A program made the position numbers and the translations under genes. From Microbispora catharanthi (GTDB taxonomy: Bacteria > Actinomycetota > Actinomycetes > Streptosporangiales > Streptosporangiaceae): DNA of 64,000 bases. The stretch spans positions 186,001 to 250,000 of the forward strand of contig NZ_VDMA02000012.1 in the NCBI RefSeq assembly GCF_006334915.2, read 5' to 3'. The notes below the pieces were generated by a model, which made no database searches, was not told the origin of the DNA, and saw only the letters and a list, made by a program, of their open reading frames with translations. How positions within the stretch are numbered: the first letter of the stretch is position 1; every line of letters starts with the position of its first letter. Of the stretch, positions 49,552-60,038 are shown in pieces.

Positions 49552-50736
49552 ATGCTCTCCCCGGAGTCGGCCGCGACGGTCCGCGCCACCCTGCCCGTGA
49601 TCGCGGGTGCGATCCAGGACATCACCGCCCGCTTCTACGACACGATGTTCGCCGACAACCCGGAGCTGCTGCGCGACCTGTTCAACCGCGGCAACCAGGC
49701 CAACGGTGAGCAGCGCGTCGCGCTGGCGGGCTCGATCGCCGCGTTCGCGACCGCGCTGGTGGAGCGCCCGGGGGTGCTTCCCGGCACGATGCTGTCCAGG
49801 ATCGCCAACAAGCACGCCTCCCTCGGCATCACCGAGGAGCAGTACGCCGTGGTGCACAAATACCTGTTCGGCGCGATCGTCGAGGTGTTGGGCGACGCCG
49901 TGACGCCCGAGGTCGCCCAGGCGTGGGACGAGGTCTACTGGCTCATGGCCGAGACGCTGATCGGCCTGGAGCGCGGCCTCTACCGCGAGGCGGGCCGGGG
50001 CTGGACGCGGGCCACGGTGGTCGAGCGGTGCGACGAGACGGCGGACGTGGTCTCCTTCCTCCTGCGCCCGGACACCCCGATGTCCTTCCGGCCCGGCCAG
50101 TACGTCAGCGTCCAGGTGACGCTGCCCGACGGGGCGCGGCAGATCCGGCAGTACAGCCTGTCGAACGCCCCGGAGCGCGGCGACTGGCGGATCACGGTCA
50201 AGCGGGTGCGCGGCGAGGGCACCCCCGAGGGCGAGGTCTCCGCCTGGCTGCACGAGCATGTCCGGGCCGGTGACGTGCTCGCGGTCTCCGCGCCCTTCGG
50301 CGACCTGACCCTGCCCGAGGGCGACGGCCCGCTGCTGCTCGCCTCCGCGGGGATCGGGGTCACCCCCATCCTGTCGATGCTCGACCACCTCGCCGCCACC
50401 GGCTCTGAGCGGCGCGTGCTGGTCGTGCACGCCGACCGCTCGCCGGACGCGCACGTTCACCGCGACGAACTCGCGGACCTGGTCGCGGCCCTGCCCGGCG
50501 CCACCCTGCACCGCTGGTACGAGGACCTGCCGGAGGAGCATGCCGCAGACCACGTCGCCGCCGTGGGCCTGGCCGACCTGTCGGCGATCGACCTGCCCGG
50601 GGACGTCGTGGCCTGCCTGTGCGGGCCGCTGCCGTTCATGCGGGCCGTGCGCGCGCAGCTGGTCGAGCTGGGCGTGCCCTCCTCCGGCATCCACTACGAG
50701 GTGTTCGGCCCCGACCTGTGGATCGCGGCCGCGTGA
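49552..50736 (+). CDS. hmp: Flavohemoglobin, nitric oxide dioxygenase
   Basis: A 394-residue flavohemoglobin that converts NO and O2 to nitrate. The globin domain (1-140) has the distal Tyr29 (RFYDTMF) and proximal His88 (ANKHASL). The FAD domain has the RQYSLSN motif, and the NAD domain GIGVTPILSM and CLCGPLPFM. The C-terminal YEVFGPDLW is also family-typical. GGAGG lies 5 bp before the ATG at 49552. It is controlled by the adjacent NsrR through the operator just upstream. Confidence 0.96.
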   Translation: MLSPESAATVRATLPVIAGAIQDITARFYDTMFADNPELLRDLFNRGNQANGEQRVALAGSIAAFATALVERPGVLPGTMLSRIANKHASLGITEEQYAVVHKYLFGAIVEVLGDAVTPEVAQAWDEVYWLMAETLIGLERGLYREAGRGWTRATVVERCDETADVVSFLLRPDTPMSFRPGQYVSVQVTLPDGARQIRQYSLSNAPERGDWRITVKRVRGEGTPEGEVSAWLHEHVRAGDVLAVSAPFGDLTLPEGDGPLLLASAGIGVTPILSMLDHLAATGSERRVLVVHADRSPDAHVHRDELADLVAALPGATLHRWYEDLPEEHAADHVAAVGLADLSAIDLPGDVVACLCGPLPFMRAVRAQLVELGVPSSGIHYEVFGPDLWIAAA

Positions 50737-50746
50737 TCCGGTGACC

Positions 50747-50772
50747 GGCCCGCCGCTCGCCCGCGGCGGGCC
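50747..50772. terminator. Bidirectional hairpin after hmp
   Basis: GGCCCGCCG (50747-50755) and CGGCGGGCC (50764-50772) form a perfect 9-bp stem with an 8-base loop. It starts 11 bp after the hmp stop and lies 18 bp beyond the stop of the converging methyltransferase gene. It likely ends both transcripts, in the U-less style common in actinomycetes. Confidence 0.75.
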
Positions 50773-50789
50773 CTCTCACCGAGGCCGGG

Positions 50790-51599
50790 TCAGCGCAGCA
50801 GGCCGACGCCGGCGTAGCCGTCCACGCCGGGAATCCTCGGCAGCTTCGGCTCGTCGGGCTCGGGCCGCCACTCCTCGGTCACGACCAGACCCGGCTCCAC
50901 CAGGTCGAACCCGTCGAAGAACCGCAGCAGTTCGGCGTGGGTGCGCGGGGTGACCGCGCCGGCGGAGGTGTTCTTGTACAGCTCGCGCCCCTCGCGGATC
51001 TTCTCCTCGTCGAGGTCGCCGTACGACAGGTGGCTGATAGCCATCGCGCTGCCGGGGGCGAGCCGGTCACGCAGCGTGGCGACGATGCGCTCGGCGTCCT
51101 CGGTGCCGGGGATGAAGTGCAGCACGGCCACCATGAGCAGGCCCACCGGCTTGCCGAAGTCGATGTGCTCGTTGATCCGGGGGTCGCTGAGGATGGCCTC
51201 GGGCTCGCGCAGGTCGCCGTCCACGACGATCGTCTGGCTGTTGTCGGCCAGCAGGGCCCGGCCGTGGGCGAGCACGATCGGGTCGTTGTCGACGTAGACC
51301 ACCCGCGCGTCGGGGGCTTCACCGAGCGCGACCTGGTGGACGTTCTCCTGCGTCGGCAGGCCGGCGCCGATGTCGAGGAACTGGCGGATGCCCTCCCGGG
51401 CCATGAGGGTCACGGCCCGGCGGATGAAGCGCCTGTTGGTCCGCACGCCCTCACGCGCGTTCGGGGTCAGCTCGATGAGCTTCTCGGCCGCCGCCCGGTC
51501 GACGGCGAAGTTGTCCTTGCCGCCGAGGAGGTAGTCGTAGATCCTGGCGACGCTGGGGACCGTCACGTCGATTCCCGGCGGACCCTGCTCCATGTTCAT
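50790..51599 (-). CDS. SAM-dependent methyltransferase, Methyltransf_19 type (paralogue 2)
   Basis: A 269-residue paralogue of the protein at 25057-25881. The shared signatures are VPSVARIYDYLLGGKDNFAVDRAAAE, FLDIGAGLPTQENVHQVA and VVYVDNDPIV, while the middle and C-terminus differ. Its function is not established. The ATG at 51599 is one of two close starts; AGGTCGG precedes it. It converges with hmp across a strong hairpin. Confidence 0.9.
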   Translation of the reverse strand: MNMEQGPPGIDVTVPSVARIYDYLLGGKDNFAVDRAAAEKLIELTPNAREGVRTNRRFIRRAVTLMAREGIRQFLDIGAGLPTQENVHQVALGEAPDARVVYVDNDPIVLAHGRALLADNSQTIVVDGDLREPEAILSDPRINEHIDFGKPVGLLMVAVLHFIPGTEDAERIVATLRDRLAPGSAMAISHLSYGDLDEEKIREGRELYKNTSAGAVTPRTHAELLRFFDGFDLVEPGLVVTEEWRPEPDEPKLPRIPGVDGYAGVGLLR

Positions 51600-51729
51600 C
51601 CGACCTGCCCCTGATGCGCTCGTACGTTGATCAAAACGTAGCCGATTAATCCGGATTCGGCGCATCAAAGGGGGAATTGACCGGCATGTGCCAGGGCGCG
51701 GCCGGTCAACCCGGAGCCCCGCGGGCTCC

Positions 51730-53183
<1,454 letters not shown>

Positions 53184-53187
<4 letters not shown>

Positions 53188-54074
53188 CCCTTGATCGCTC
53201 CTGACATGATACCTCCGATGATCTGCCGGCCCAGGGCCGCGAAGACGACCACGACGGGCACGGTCGCCAGCACCGTGCCGGTGAGCACGAGCGCGTAGTC
53301 GGTCGTGTAACCGCTGGCCAGCGAGGAGAGCGCGACCTGCACGGTCGGGTTCTCCGGGGTGAGGACCACCAGCGGCCAGAAGAAATCGTTCCATGCCTGC
53401 ATGAACGTGAACAGCCCGAGCACGGCCGCGGCCGGCCGCGCCGCGGGCACCACCACGTGCCAGAACAGGCGCAAGGTGGAGCAGCCGTCGATCCGCCCGG
53501 CCTCCAGGAGTTCGTCCGGCACCGCGCTCGACAGGTACTGCGTCATGAAGAAGACGCCGAACGCCGTGACCAGGCCGGGCACGATCACCGCCTCCAGCCG
53601 GCCGGTCCAGCCGAGCTCCGCCATGAGGATGTAGAGCGGGATGATCCCGAGCTGGTGCGGCACGGTGGTGGTCGCGATGGCCACGACCAGCAGCGACGTC
53701 CGGCCCCGGAAGCGGAGCTTGGCGAAGGCGAACCCGGCCAGCGTGGAGAACAGCACGACCGAGACGGTGACCGAGCCGGAGACGATGAAGGAGTTGAGCA
53801 TCGCCTTGCCGAACGCGGTCGTGTCGAAGACCCGCGCGACGTTCTCGAACAGGTGCCCGCCGGGCGTCAGGACGGGAGGCACGCGGGCGATGGCGTCGTT
53901 GTCGTGCGACGCCACGATGAGCGACCAGTAGACGGGGAACAGGGAGCCGAGCAGGACGGCGACCAGCGCCGCGTAGGTCCAGAACCCGGCCGAGCGGCGC
54001 CCGCCGTGGGAGCGGGCCGCCCGCGAGCGGGGCACGCGCGCCTGCCGGGGCGCCTCGGTGATGATCGTCGTCAC
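53184..54074 (-). CDS. Sugar ABC transporter permease, MalG-like
   Basis: A 296-residue permease with six helices and the EAA loop EAGRIDGCSTLRLFWHVVVPAARPA before the fifth helix. The N-terminal 25 residues are a basic tail. It pairs with the MalF-like permease just upstream; the gap is 1 nt and its GTG start has AGGAG inside the previous gene. No ATPase gene is in the operon, so a shared MsiK-type ATPase is likely. Confidence 0.94.
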
Positions 54075-54075
54075 G

Positions 54076-55002
54076 TCAGCTTCTCCTGATCCGGCGGGTG
54101 ACCGAGTAGTTGACCAGAGCCATGACCACGATGATCAGGCACAGTGTCCATGCGATGGCCGAGGCGTAGCCGAACTTGTACAGGCCGAACCCCTGCTCGT
54201 ACAGGTAGAGGCCGACGGTCTGGAACTGCCGGTCCGAGCCTCCCGTCGGGTTGCCCGTGCCGGCCTGGAACAGCAGCGGCTCGGCGATGATCTGGAACCC
54301 GCCGATGGTGGACACGACGGCGGTGAAGATGATCGTCGGCCGCAGCATCGGGATCGTGATCTTCCGGAACTGGGTGAACTGGCGGGCCCCGTCCAGCGTC
54401 GCCGCCTCGTACAGGTGTTCGGGGATCGTCTGCATGGCGGCCAGGTAGATCAACGCGTTGTAGCCGGTCCACCGCCAGATGACGATGAGCGAGATGGCGA
54501 TGTGCGAGGACAGGGTGCCTGCCTGCCAGTCCACGGGCTCGAGCCCCACCAGTTCGAGCACCCAGTTGACCATGCCGAAGTCGCGGCCGAAGAGCTGGGC
54601 GAAGATGATCGTGACGGCGACGATGGACGTCACGTTGGGCAGCAGCACGCCCATCCGGAAGAACGTGCGGGCATGCAGGCTGCGGTTGAGCATGTGCGCG
54701 ATGAACAGGGCCGCGAGCAGCTGCGGCACGGTGGACAGCAGCCAGATGCTGACGGTGTTGAACAGCGCGTTCCAGAAGTAGTCGTCGGTCAGCAGTTCGG
54801 CGTAGTTCGCCAGCCCCACCCATTGCCGGGTGGGCTCCAGCAGGCTCCAGTCCGTGAGCGAGACGTACGCGGTGTACAGCAGCGGGAACATCCCCACCGC
54901 GCCGAACAGCAGGAAGAACGGGGCGATGTAGAGGTACGGCGAGCCCTTGACGTCGAGCTGGTAGGCCCAGCGACGCCGCGGCTTGGATCGTGCGGGGGTC
55001 AT
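54076..55002 (-). CDS. Sugar ABC transporter permease, MalF-like
   Basis: A 308-residue permease with a long first helix (YLYIAPFFLLFGAVGMFPLLYTAYVSL), a periplasmic loop, and the EAA loop EAATLDGARQFTQFRKITIPMLRP. It forms the membrane channel together with the MalG-like subunit encoded next. It lies 69 nt after the binding-protein gene. The sugar is probably a beta-glucoside because of the GH1 gene in the same operon. Confidence 0.94.
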   Translation of the reverse strand: MTPARSKPRRRWAYQLDVKGSPYLYIAPFFLLFGAVGMFPLLYTAYVSLTDWSLLEPTRQWVGLANYAELLTDDYFWNALFNTVSIWLLSTVPQLLAALFIAHMLNRSLHARTFFRMGVLLPNVTSIVAVTIIFAQLFGRDFGMVNWVLELVGLEPVDWQAGTLSSHIAISLIVIWRWTGYNALIYLAAMQTIPEHLYEAATLDGARQFTQFRKITIPMLRPTIIFTAVVSTIGGFQIIAEPLLFQAGTGNPTGGSDRQFQTVGLYLYEQGFGLYKFGYASAIAWTLCLIIVVMALVNYSVTRRIRRS

Positions 55003-55071
55003 GGATCCATCCCGGGAAGAGGGGAGACGGCGGGCCCTGACCTCCCGCCGTCACCCGGCTTGGCTGCGCGG

Positions 55072-56331
55072 CTACTTCTCGATGCGCTCGACGTCCTTGA
55101 GCATCTGGTCCCAGGCCTGCTGGCCGTCCTGCTTGCCCTCCTCCACCCGGTTGATCGCGTCGCGGATGGCGGTCTGGATGTCACCGGCCCGCGGCCCCTG
55201 GTACTGCGGCTTCAGGTTCAGCGCGGCGGTGGTGAAGATCTGCCCGACCGGGGCGTCGTTGAAGAAGGCGTTCTTCAGGTCCTTGACCTCGGGCTTCTCG
55301 TACGTGGCCACGGTCGAGGGCAGGATGCCGTGCGCCTTGAACACCTCGATCTGCTGCTCGGGAGCGGTCAGCCAGGTGATCAGGTCCACCGCCTCCTTCA
55401 CGTGCTTGCTCTGCGCCGGAACCGTCAGGTACGAGCCGCCCCAGTTGCCGCCGCCGCCAGGAATGGCCGCGATATCCCACTTGCCGGCGAAGGCCTTGGC
55501 CTGGTCCTGGATCTTCGCGAGCATCCAGGCGGGACAGGCGACGGTGGCGAACTGGCTCTTGGCGAAACCGGTGTTCCACGCCGGGGAGCTGCCCACCAGC
55601 TTGGCCGACTCGCCGTCGGCCACGGCCTTCAGCACCTCGTCGTACGCCGAGCGGACCGCCGGGTTGGAGGCGACGATCACCTGGTCGGAGGTGTCGTAGT
55701 AGCCGGTTTCGGCCTGTCCGATCATGGCGTTGAAGATCTGCGCGGCGCCGTCGAAGAAGCCGGCGCCCGCCGGCTTGTTCGCGGTGTACTTCTTGCCGGC
55801 CTCGAAGTACGACGCCCAGTCCGGCCAGAGCTTGCTCACCTCGTCCCGCTTGGTGGGCAGGCCGGCCTTCTCGAACAGGTCCCGCCGGTAGCACATGGCC
55901 AGGCCGCCGACGTCCGTCCCGTACCCGATCTGGGCCCCGTTCTTGGCCACCGACGCCTGCCACTTCCACGGCAACCACCGGTCCTTCAGCCCGTCGGCGC
56001 CGTGCTTGCGCAGGTCGACGAAGCGCTCCGGCTGCGCCCTGAACTGGGCGATGAAGCCGGTGTCGATGCCCTCCACGTCCGCCGCGCCGCTGCCCGTCGC
56101 CAGATGCGCGGCCAGGTTGCGGTGGTGGTCGTTGTACGCCGAAGTACGCTCGACGATCTTGATGTTCGGATGGGCGGCCTCGTACTTGGCGTACAACTCC
56201 TTGAACCCCATGTTTCCGAACAGGTTGAGGGTGAGGGTGATGTGGCCGTCGCCGGACGAGCCGCCGCATCCGGCGGCGAGCACACCGGCGGCGAGCACAC
56301 CCGCGAGCAGACGAAGTTTCGCAGCAGACAC
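55072..56331 (-). CDS. Sugar-binding lipoprotein of the ABC transporter
   Basis: A 419-residue substrate-binding protein of the MalE-like cluster. The GTG at 56331, with GGAG 6 nt upstream, starts a lipoprotein signal ending LAAGC, so Cys22 would be lipidated and anchored outside the membrane. ITLTLNLFGNMGFKELYAKYEAAHPNIKI and WLTAPEQQIEVFKAHGILPS are typical of the family. It is first in the operon, and divergent from the LacI repressor gene with twin operators between them. Confidence 0.94.
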   Translation of the reverse strand: MSAAKLRLLAGVLAAGVLAAGCGGSSGDGHITLTLNLFGNMGFKELYAKYEAAHPNIKIVERTSAYNDHHRNLAAHLATGSGAADVEGIDTGFIAQFRAQPERFVDLRKHGADGLKDRWLPWKWQASVAKNGAQIGYGTDVGGLAMCYRRDLFEKAGLPTKRDEVSKLWPDWASYFEAGKKYTANKPAGAGFFDGAAQIFNAMIGQAETGYYDTSDQVIVASNPAVRSAYDEVLKAVADGESAKLVGSSPAWNTGFAKSQFATVACPAWMLAKIQDQAKAFAGKWDIAAIPGGGGNWGGSYLTVPAQSKHVKEAVDLITWLTAPEQQIEVFKAHGILPSTVATYEKPEVKDLKNAFFNDAPVGQIFTTAALNLKPQYQGPRAGDIQTAIRDAINRVEEGKQDGQQAWDQMLKDVERIEK

Positions 56332-56519
56332 CGTGAACTCCAGGGGGGAGGAGGGGGGTGGCTGCGAGATGCGATGGCCGAGCCGCGGCAACGAGAAGCA
56401 TCGACCGATACGTCCGCCATGAGACATAACAGCGGCACCCGATGTCAAGTCACGGAAACCTAACATCGGCGAAATCTCCGGCCGCCTTGACAGACTTCCC
56501 CGGGTTGCATACTTTCCTC

Positions 56520-56545
56520 GAAACCGGTTACATGAAACCGGTTAC
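56520..56545. promoter_or_regulatory. Twin LacI-type operators in the sugar operon control region
   Basis: GAAACCGGTTAC occurs twice, at 56520-56531 and 56534-56545; each centres on the perfect palindrome AACCGGTT (56522-56529 and 56536-56543), 14 bp apart. They lie 26 bp upstream of the LacI start and 190 bp upstream of the binding-protein start. LacI/GalR regulators typically bind short CG-centred palindromes. A less certain third palindrome AACGTT lies near 56560. Confidence 0.8.
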
Positions 56546-56570
56546 AGCGAGATGCGATAACGTTTGATCC

Positions 56571-57596
56571 GTGGCAACGATCAGAGAGCTGGCACGCCTG
56601 TGCGGCGTGTCCCCGGCAACCGTCTCCCGCGTGTTCAACAACCCGGAGGTGGTGAACGCAAAGACCAGGGAGCAGGTCCTGCGGACGGCGCGCCAGATCG
56701 GCTACCTGCCCAACGAATCGGCCCGCACCCTGGCCACCAAGAAGTCCTTCATGGTCGGCCTGGTGTGGGACACCGACCACCGCCGACCCGGCTGGCGGCA
56801 CCCGTTCTTCCAGGAAATCCTCATCGGCCTGAAGACGGCGCTCAGCGGGCGCGAATATCACCTCCTCATGCTCGCCACCAGCGGGGACACGAGCGGGGAG
56901 AGGACGGAAGACGCCTACGTGCGCGCCGTGCGCAGGCACAACCTCGACGGCGTCGTGATGATAGACAGCGGCACCTGGGATCCCTCACTGCGGCGGCTGT
57001 CCGAATCGGGCGTCCCCTGCGTCAGCCTCGACCGTCCCGTCGAGGGTTCCCGCGCCACATACGTGACCTCGGACAACGCGGGCGGCGCCCGCCTGGCCGT
57101 ACGGCACCTGCACGAGCGGGGACGGCGAGCCATCGCCACGATCACCGGCCCGGCGCACACGCGTCCGGGCGCCGAGCGGCTGCGGGGCTACCAGGACGAG
57201 ATGTCCCGCCTGGGGCTGCCGCACCGTCCCGAGTTCGTGGTCGAGGGCGACTTCTACCTGTCGGGCGGCCACGCCGCGATGCGCCGCCTGCTCGAGGCGG
57301 ACGAGCGGCCCGACGCCGTGTTCGTCGCGGGCGACGAGATGGCCGTCGGCGCGCTGCGCGCGATCGGCGAGGCCGGTCTGAAGGTGCCCGAGGACATCGC
57401 CCTGGTCGGGTTCGACGACATCGAGGTGGCCGCGCTCGTGCCGCCGGGCCTGACGACCGTCGCCCAGGACAAGGCCGGGTTCGGCACCGCCGCCGCGGAG
57501 GCGGTGGTCTCGATGATCAACGGTGCGGACGCCCCGCCGCCCCGGATCCTGCCGACGACACTCGTCGTGCGCGGCTCCAGCACGCCCCCGCTCTGA
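56571..57596 (+). CDS. LacI/GalR-family repressor of the beta-glucoside operon
   Basis: A 341-residue LacI regulator. The HTH is at the N-terminus (TIRELARLCGVSPATVSRVFNN) with the hinge helix near residues 48-56 (NESARTLAT), and a sugar-binding core fills about 60-341. The GTG start directly begins the HTH. It is divergent from the ABC/GH1 operon; the AACCGGTT operators between the starts differ from the CebR operator known for streptomycete cellobiose uptake, so the inducer may also differ. Confidence 0.95.
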   Translation: MATIRELARLCGVSPATVSRVFNNPEVVNAKTREQVLRTARQIGYLPNESARTLATKKSFMVGLVWDTDHRRPGWRHPFFQEILIGLKTALSGREYHLLMLATSGDTSGERTEDAYVRAVRRHNLDGVVMIDSGTWDPSLRRLSESGVPCVSLDRPVEGSRATYVTSDNAGGARLAVRHLHERGRRAIATITGPAHTRPGAERLRGYQDEMSRLGLPHRPEFVVEGDFYLSGGHAAMRRLLEADERPDAVFVAGDEMAVGALRAIGEAGLKVPEDIALVGFDDIEVAALVPPGLTTVAQDKAGFGTAAAEAVVSMINGADAPPPRILPTTLVVRGSSTPPL

Positions 57597-57837
57597 CCCT
57601 CTCCGCCCGCCCGTGGGCCGGAACACGCGCGCTGTCACGGCCCAGGCCCCCTCTCCGCCTGCCTGGGGCCGGACATCCGTGCCGGCCTGGGCCGCGATCG
57701 GCACTGCCCGCGCGCTGAGCCGCACCGGACGCTCCCGCTCGGGGTGTCGCCCTGTCTGAGCGTTCTGGATCGCTGTGCTCCCGGAGGCGCTTATCGTGAT
57801 GAGGCACCCATCACCCTTGACCCTCCGGGGGACTTCT

Positions 57838-58143
57838 GTGTCCGAGCAGTCCTGGCCTGTCCGCATCCGTGCCGAGTTCGCGCAGCGCGTCCTTGACCTG
57901 CGGCATCAGCATCCCGGGATCCTCGCCTCGCTGGACCAGCACATGACCGCCGTCAAGCACGCCATCGCGGAGCTGGGCGAGCGGGTCGGGCCTGCCTCCC
58001 TGCTCGCCTATCTGATCGGCTACTGGGACGGCGCGCGAGAGAAGGGCTGGCGGGCGCCGGGACCGGAGCAGCCGCTCGACTTCGCCACCCTCCGCATGAC
58101 CGCGGTCTGCCTGCTGCTCGACGCCGCGGCCGAACCCGCCTGA
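57838..58143 (+). CDS. Small conserved-looking hypothetical protein
   Basis: A 101-residue protein, mostly helical, starting at GTG 57838 after a GGGGGA site. It has RIRAEFAQRVLDLRHQHPGILASLDQHM and LLAYLIGYWDGAREKG. No membrane helix, Cys or catalytic motif is seen. It resembles small proteins scattered through actinomycete genomes, sometimes near natural-product genes, but I cannot assign a role. The 241-bp gap before it (57597-57837) shows no gene. A strong hairpin follows it. Confidence 0.65.
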   Translation: MSEQSWPVRIRAEFAQRVLDLRHQHPGILASLDQHMTAVKHAIAELGERVGPASLLAYLIGYWDGAREKGWRAPGPEQPLDFATLRMTAVCLLLDAAAEPA

Positions 58144-58169
58144 CTCCCCACCGCTTCCGGCACAGCGGC

Positions 58170-58198
58170 GGGGCGCCCCTCCCGATGAGGGACGCCCC
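58170..58198. terminator. Bidirectional hairpin between convergent genes
   Basis: GGGGCG (58170-58175) pairs with CGCCCC (58193-58198), and CCCTC (58177-58181) with GAGGG (58187-58191), with one C/A mismatch and a 5-base loop. It lies between the hypothetical gene and the converging channel-like gene. Confidence 0.75.
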
Positions 58199-58213
58199 GC
58201 GCGGCTGAAAGGC

Positions 58214-59368
58214 TCACCGGCGCGGCGCCGGCGGCTCCTCCGGGGGATTCGGCCGGGAGGAGGTGGGCCGCGCCACCTCACCCGGCGCGTCCTGCGGCAT
58301 CGGCGGGGTTCCGGGGGCGCCCGGAGGGACCGCGCCCGCCGGGGGGATGGGAGTCGTCGGCGCGCCCGGAGCGACCGGCGGCGTGCTCTCGGGGTACGCG
58401 GGCCGGCTCGCCGGCGCCTCCCTGGCGCCCTGCGCGCCCGGGATGTTCCCGCCGACGTTCTGCGGCCGCACGGCGCTCTCCGGCTGCGCGGTGTCCTCCG
58501 GCTGCGCGATGTTCTCCGGCTGCGCGATGTTCTCCGGCTGCGCGATGTTCTCCCGGGACGCGGTGCTCTGCGGGTACGCGGTGGAGGCCGGCTGGGCGAA
58601 GGCCCCCACCCGCTGCCGCGGCTGCTCGGTCCGCGGCACGGCGACGGTCTCCATCGCGTCGGCGCGGCCACGGCTGTAGGCCGCGGCCTGGGCGCGGATG
58701 GTGTCGGTCTCGGCCTCCGCCCGGTTCAGCCAGTGCTCCCAGCGCTGCTGCATGGGCCGGACCAGGCCGCCGCCGACGCCGACGACGAGGATGCCGGCCA
58801 TGGTGGCCAGGATCGCGATCAGCACGGGCGTGGTGACGGTGGTCGCGACCTCGATCTGGTTGAGCGCGGCGATGACGCCGAGGCCGATGATGAACACCGA
58901 CGCGATCGTGGCCAGCGTCCGGCCGTACGACAGGGAGCCCAGAGCGGCGGTGATGATGTCCTTGACGGCCCTGGCGATGGCGGTGGCGACCACGATGATG
59001 ACGATCGCCACGGCGGCCTTGGGCAGCCACGCCACCACTCCGGCGAGCAGGTCGCTGACGGGGTTGGGCCCGAAGACGGAGAAGGCGATCTGCAGCGTGA
59101 TCAGCAGGATCGCGTAGTAGACGAGTTTCGCGAGCAGGCCGGACGCGTCGTATTTGCTGCGCGCCAGCGCCCGTCCCACGGCCCCGCGTTCGACCCACCG
59201 GTCGAACCCGGCACGTTCGAGTACGGCGTCCACAACCTTCCGCAGTGCCGTGGCGACCAGCCAGCCCACCGCGAGGACGACGACGAATGCGAGGAACTTG
59301 GGGACGAACGTGGCGACCGACGACCAGGCGTCGGCCACTCCTCTTCCCCAGTCGACCGGAGCGGCCAT
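58214..59368 (-). CDS. Mechanosensitive-channel-like membrane protein with Pro-rich tail
   Basis: A 384-residue protein. The first 215 residues have five hydrophobic helices of the conserved TM-helix type found in MscS/CmpX-related proteins (VPKFLAFVVVLAVGWLVATALRKVVDAVLE is the first). The beta-rich MscS core domain is not evident. The C-terminal 140 residues are Pro/Ala/Gln-rich and contain a six-residue repeat (NIAQPE). It may be an osmotic channel or membrane scaffold. The ATG is preceded by AGGAGG. Confidence 0.8.
   Translation of the reverse strand: MAAPVDWGRGVADAWSSVATFVPKFLAFVVVLAVGWLVATALRKVVDAVLERAGFDRWVERGAVGRALARSKYDASGLLAKLVYYAILLITLQIAFSVFGPNPVSDLLAGVVAWLPKAAVAIVIIVVATAIARAVKDIITAALGSLSYGRTLATIASVFIIGLGVIAALNQIEVATTVTTPVLIAILATMAGILVVGVGGGLVRPMQQRWEHWLNRAEAETDTIRAQAAAYSRGRADAMETVAVPRTEQPRQRVGAFAQPASTAYPQSTASRENIAQPENIAQPENIAQPEDTAQPESAVRPQNVGGNIPGAQGAREAPASRPAYPESTPPVAPGAPTTPIPPAGAVPPGAPGTPPMPQDAPGEVARPTSSRPNPPEEPPAPRR
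58478..58549 (-). repeat. 18-bp tandem repeat, four copies
   Basis: Four in-frame copies of CTCCGGCTGCGCGATGTT (first copy with two changes) encode the NIAQPE/DTAQPE hexapeptide in the tail of the channel-like protein. The last two copies are identical. Such in-frame minisatellites vary in number between strains by slippage. Confidence 0.85.
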
Positions 59369-59477
59369 GGGTCCTCCTGTTGAGAGCCTTCCACGACATA
59401 CGAGGCTCACGGCTACCCGGTGATCCGCGTCTCATACCCGATTCGTGTCCGGCCCGGCACACAAGGCTTCCGTATGC

Positions 59478-59488
59478 TGTACGGTACA
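59478..59488. promoter_or_regulatory. TGTACGGTACA palindrome upstream of the SnoaL-like gene
   Basis: A perfect 11-bp palindrome just after a possible -10 element (TATGCT, 59473-59478), followed by a further GTAC. It lies 26 bp before the GTG start, where a repressor could act. No regulator gene is adjacent. Confidence 0.35.
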
Positions 59489-59514
59489 ACGTACGACAGA
59501 AAGGGGCGCATTTC

Positions 59515-59940
59515 GTGTACGAGCCGAGCGACGAGGAACTGAAGAGCGTCGAGGACTGGTTCGCCCAGTACGACGCGGTCGCCGAGCAGGGGGCGATCGA
59601 GCGGCTGGCCGACCTCGCGGTCTTCCCGATGAATCTGGCCACCGACGTGCCGGGCGGCTTCGCGGCCGTACGGCAGTGGACGCGCGAGGAGTACGTCGAG
59701 GCGATGCGGGAGGCCATGGGCGGCGGAACGGCGGGGCTCGACCTGGAGTCGGCGAGGACGCCGCACTTCCTCAGCCCCAACCTGGTGTTCGTGGAGACCA
59801 CGGCGACGATGACGGTCGAGGGCCGGCGGGAGAGCATGCACTACGGCGACCTGCTGGTGCGCACCGAGGACGGGTGGGCGTTCCAGACGATGGCACAGGG
59901 CGGCTGGGGCCACGGCTGGCCGCCCGCTCGGCGCGGCTGA
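59515..59940 (+). CDS. SnoaL/NTF2-like small protein
   Basis: A 141-residue protein that fits the NTF2-like cone fold: an N-terminal helix pair (EELKSVEDWFAQYDAVAEQGAIERLADLAV), a central beta region with LVFVETTATMTVEGRRE, and a C-terminal strand DGWAFQTMAQGGW. Members act as isomerases, cyclases or ketosteroid-type binders. The GTG at 59515 has AAGGGG about 9 nt upstream. It stands alone; a remnant of an SDR gene follows. Confidence 0.75.
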   Translation: MYEPSDEELKSVEDWFAQYDAVAEQGAIERLADLAVFPMNLATDVPGGFAAVRQWTREEYVEAMREAMGGGTAGLDLESARTPHFLSPNLVFVETTATMTVEGRRESMHYGDLLVRTEDGWAFQTMAQGGWGHGWPPARRG

Positions 59941-60038
59941 CCGGGCAGAGGGCCCGGAGAAGACAGACCGCCGACGCGACCGCGGCGCGGTCAGCCTTTC
60001 ACGTGTCGCGAAGGGACGGTGATGCCCGCCCGAACAGC

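Noticed and set aside
57597-57837. Imperfect direct repeat (CCCTCTCCGCC...GGCCGGA twice) after the LacI gene
   Set aside because: Two degenerate GC-rich copies only; not distinguishable from background composition.
58478-58549. Possible CRISPR array
   Set aside because: The 18-bp units are contiguous without spacers and lie in frame inside a coding sequence.
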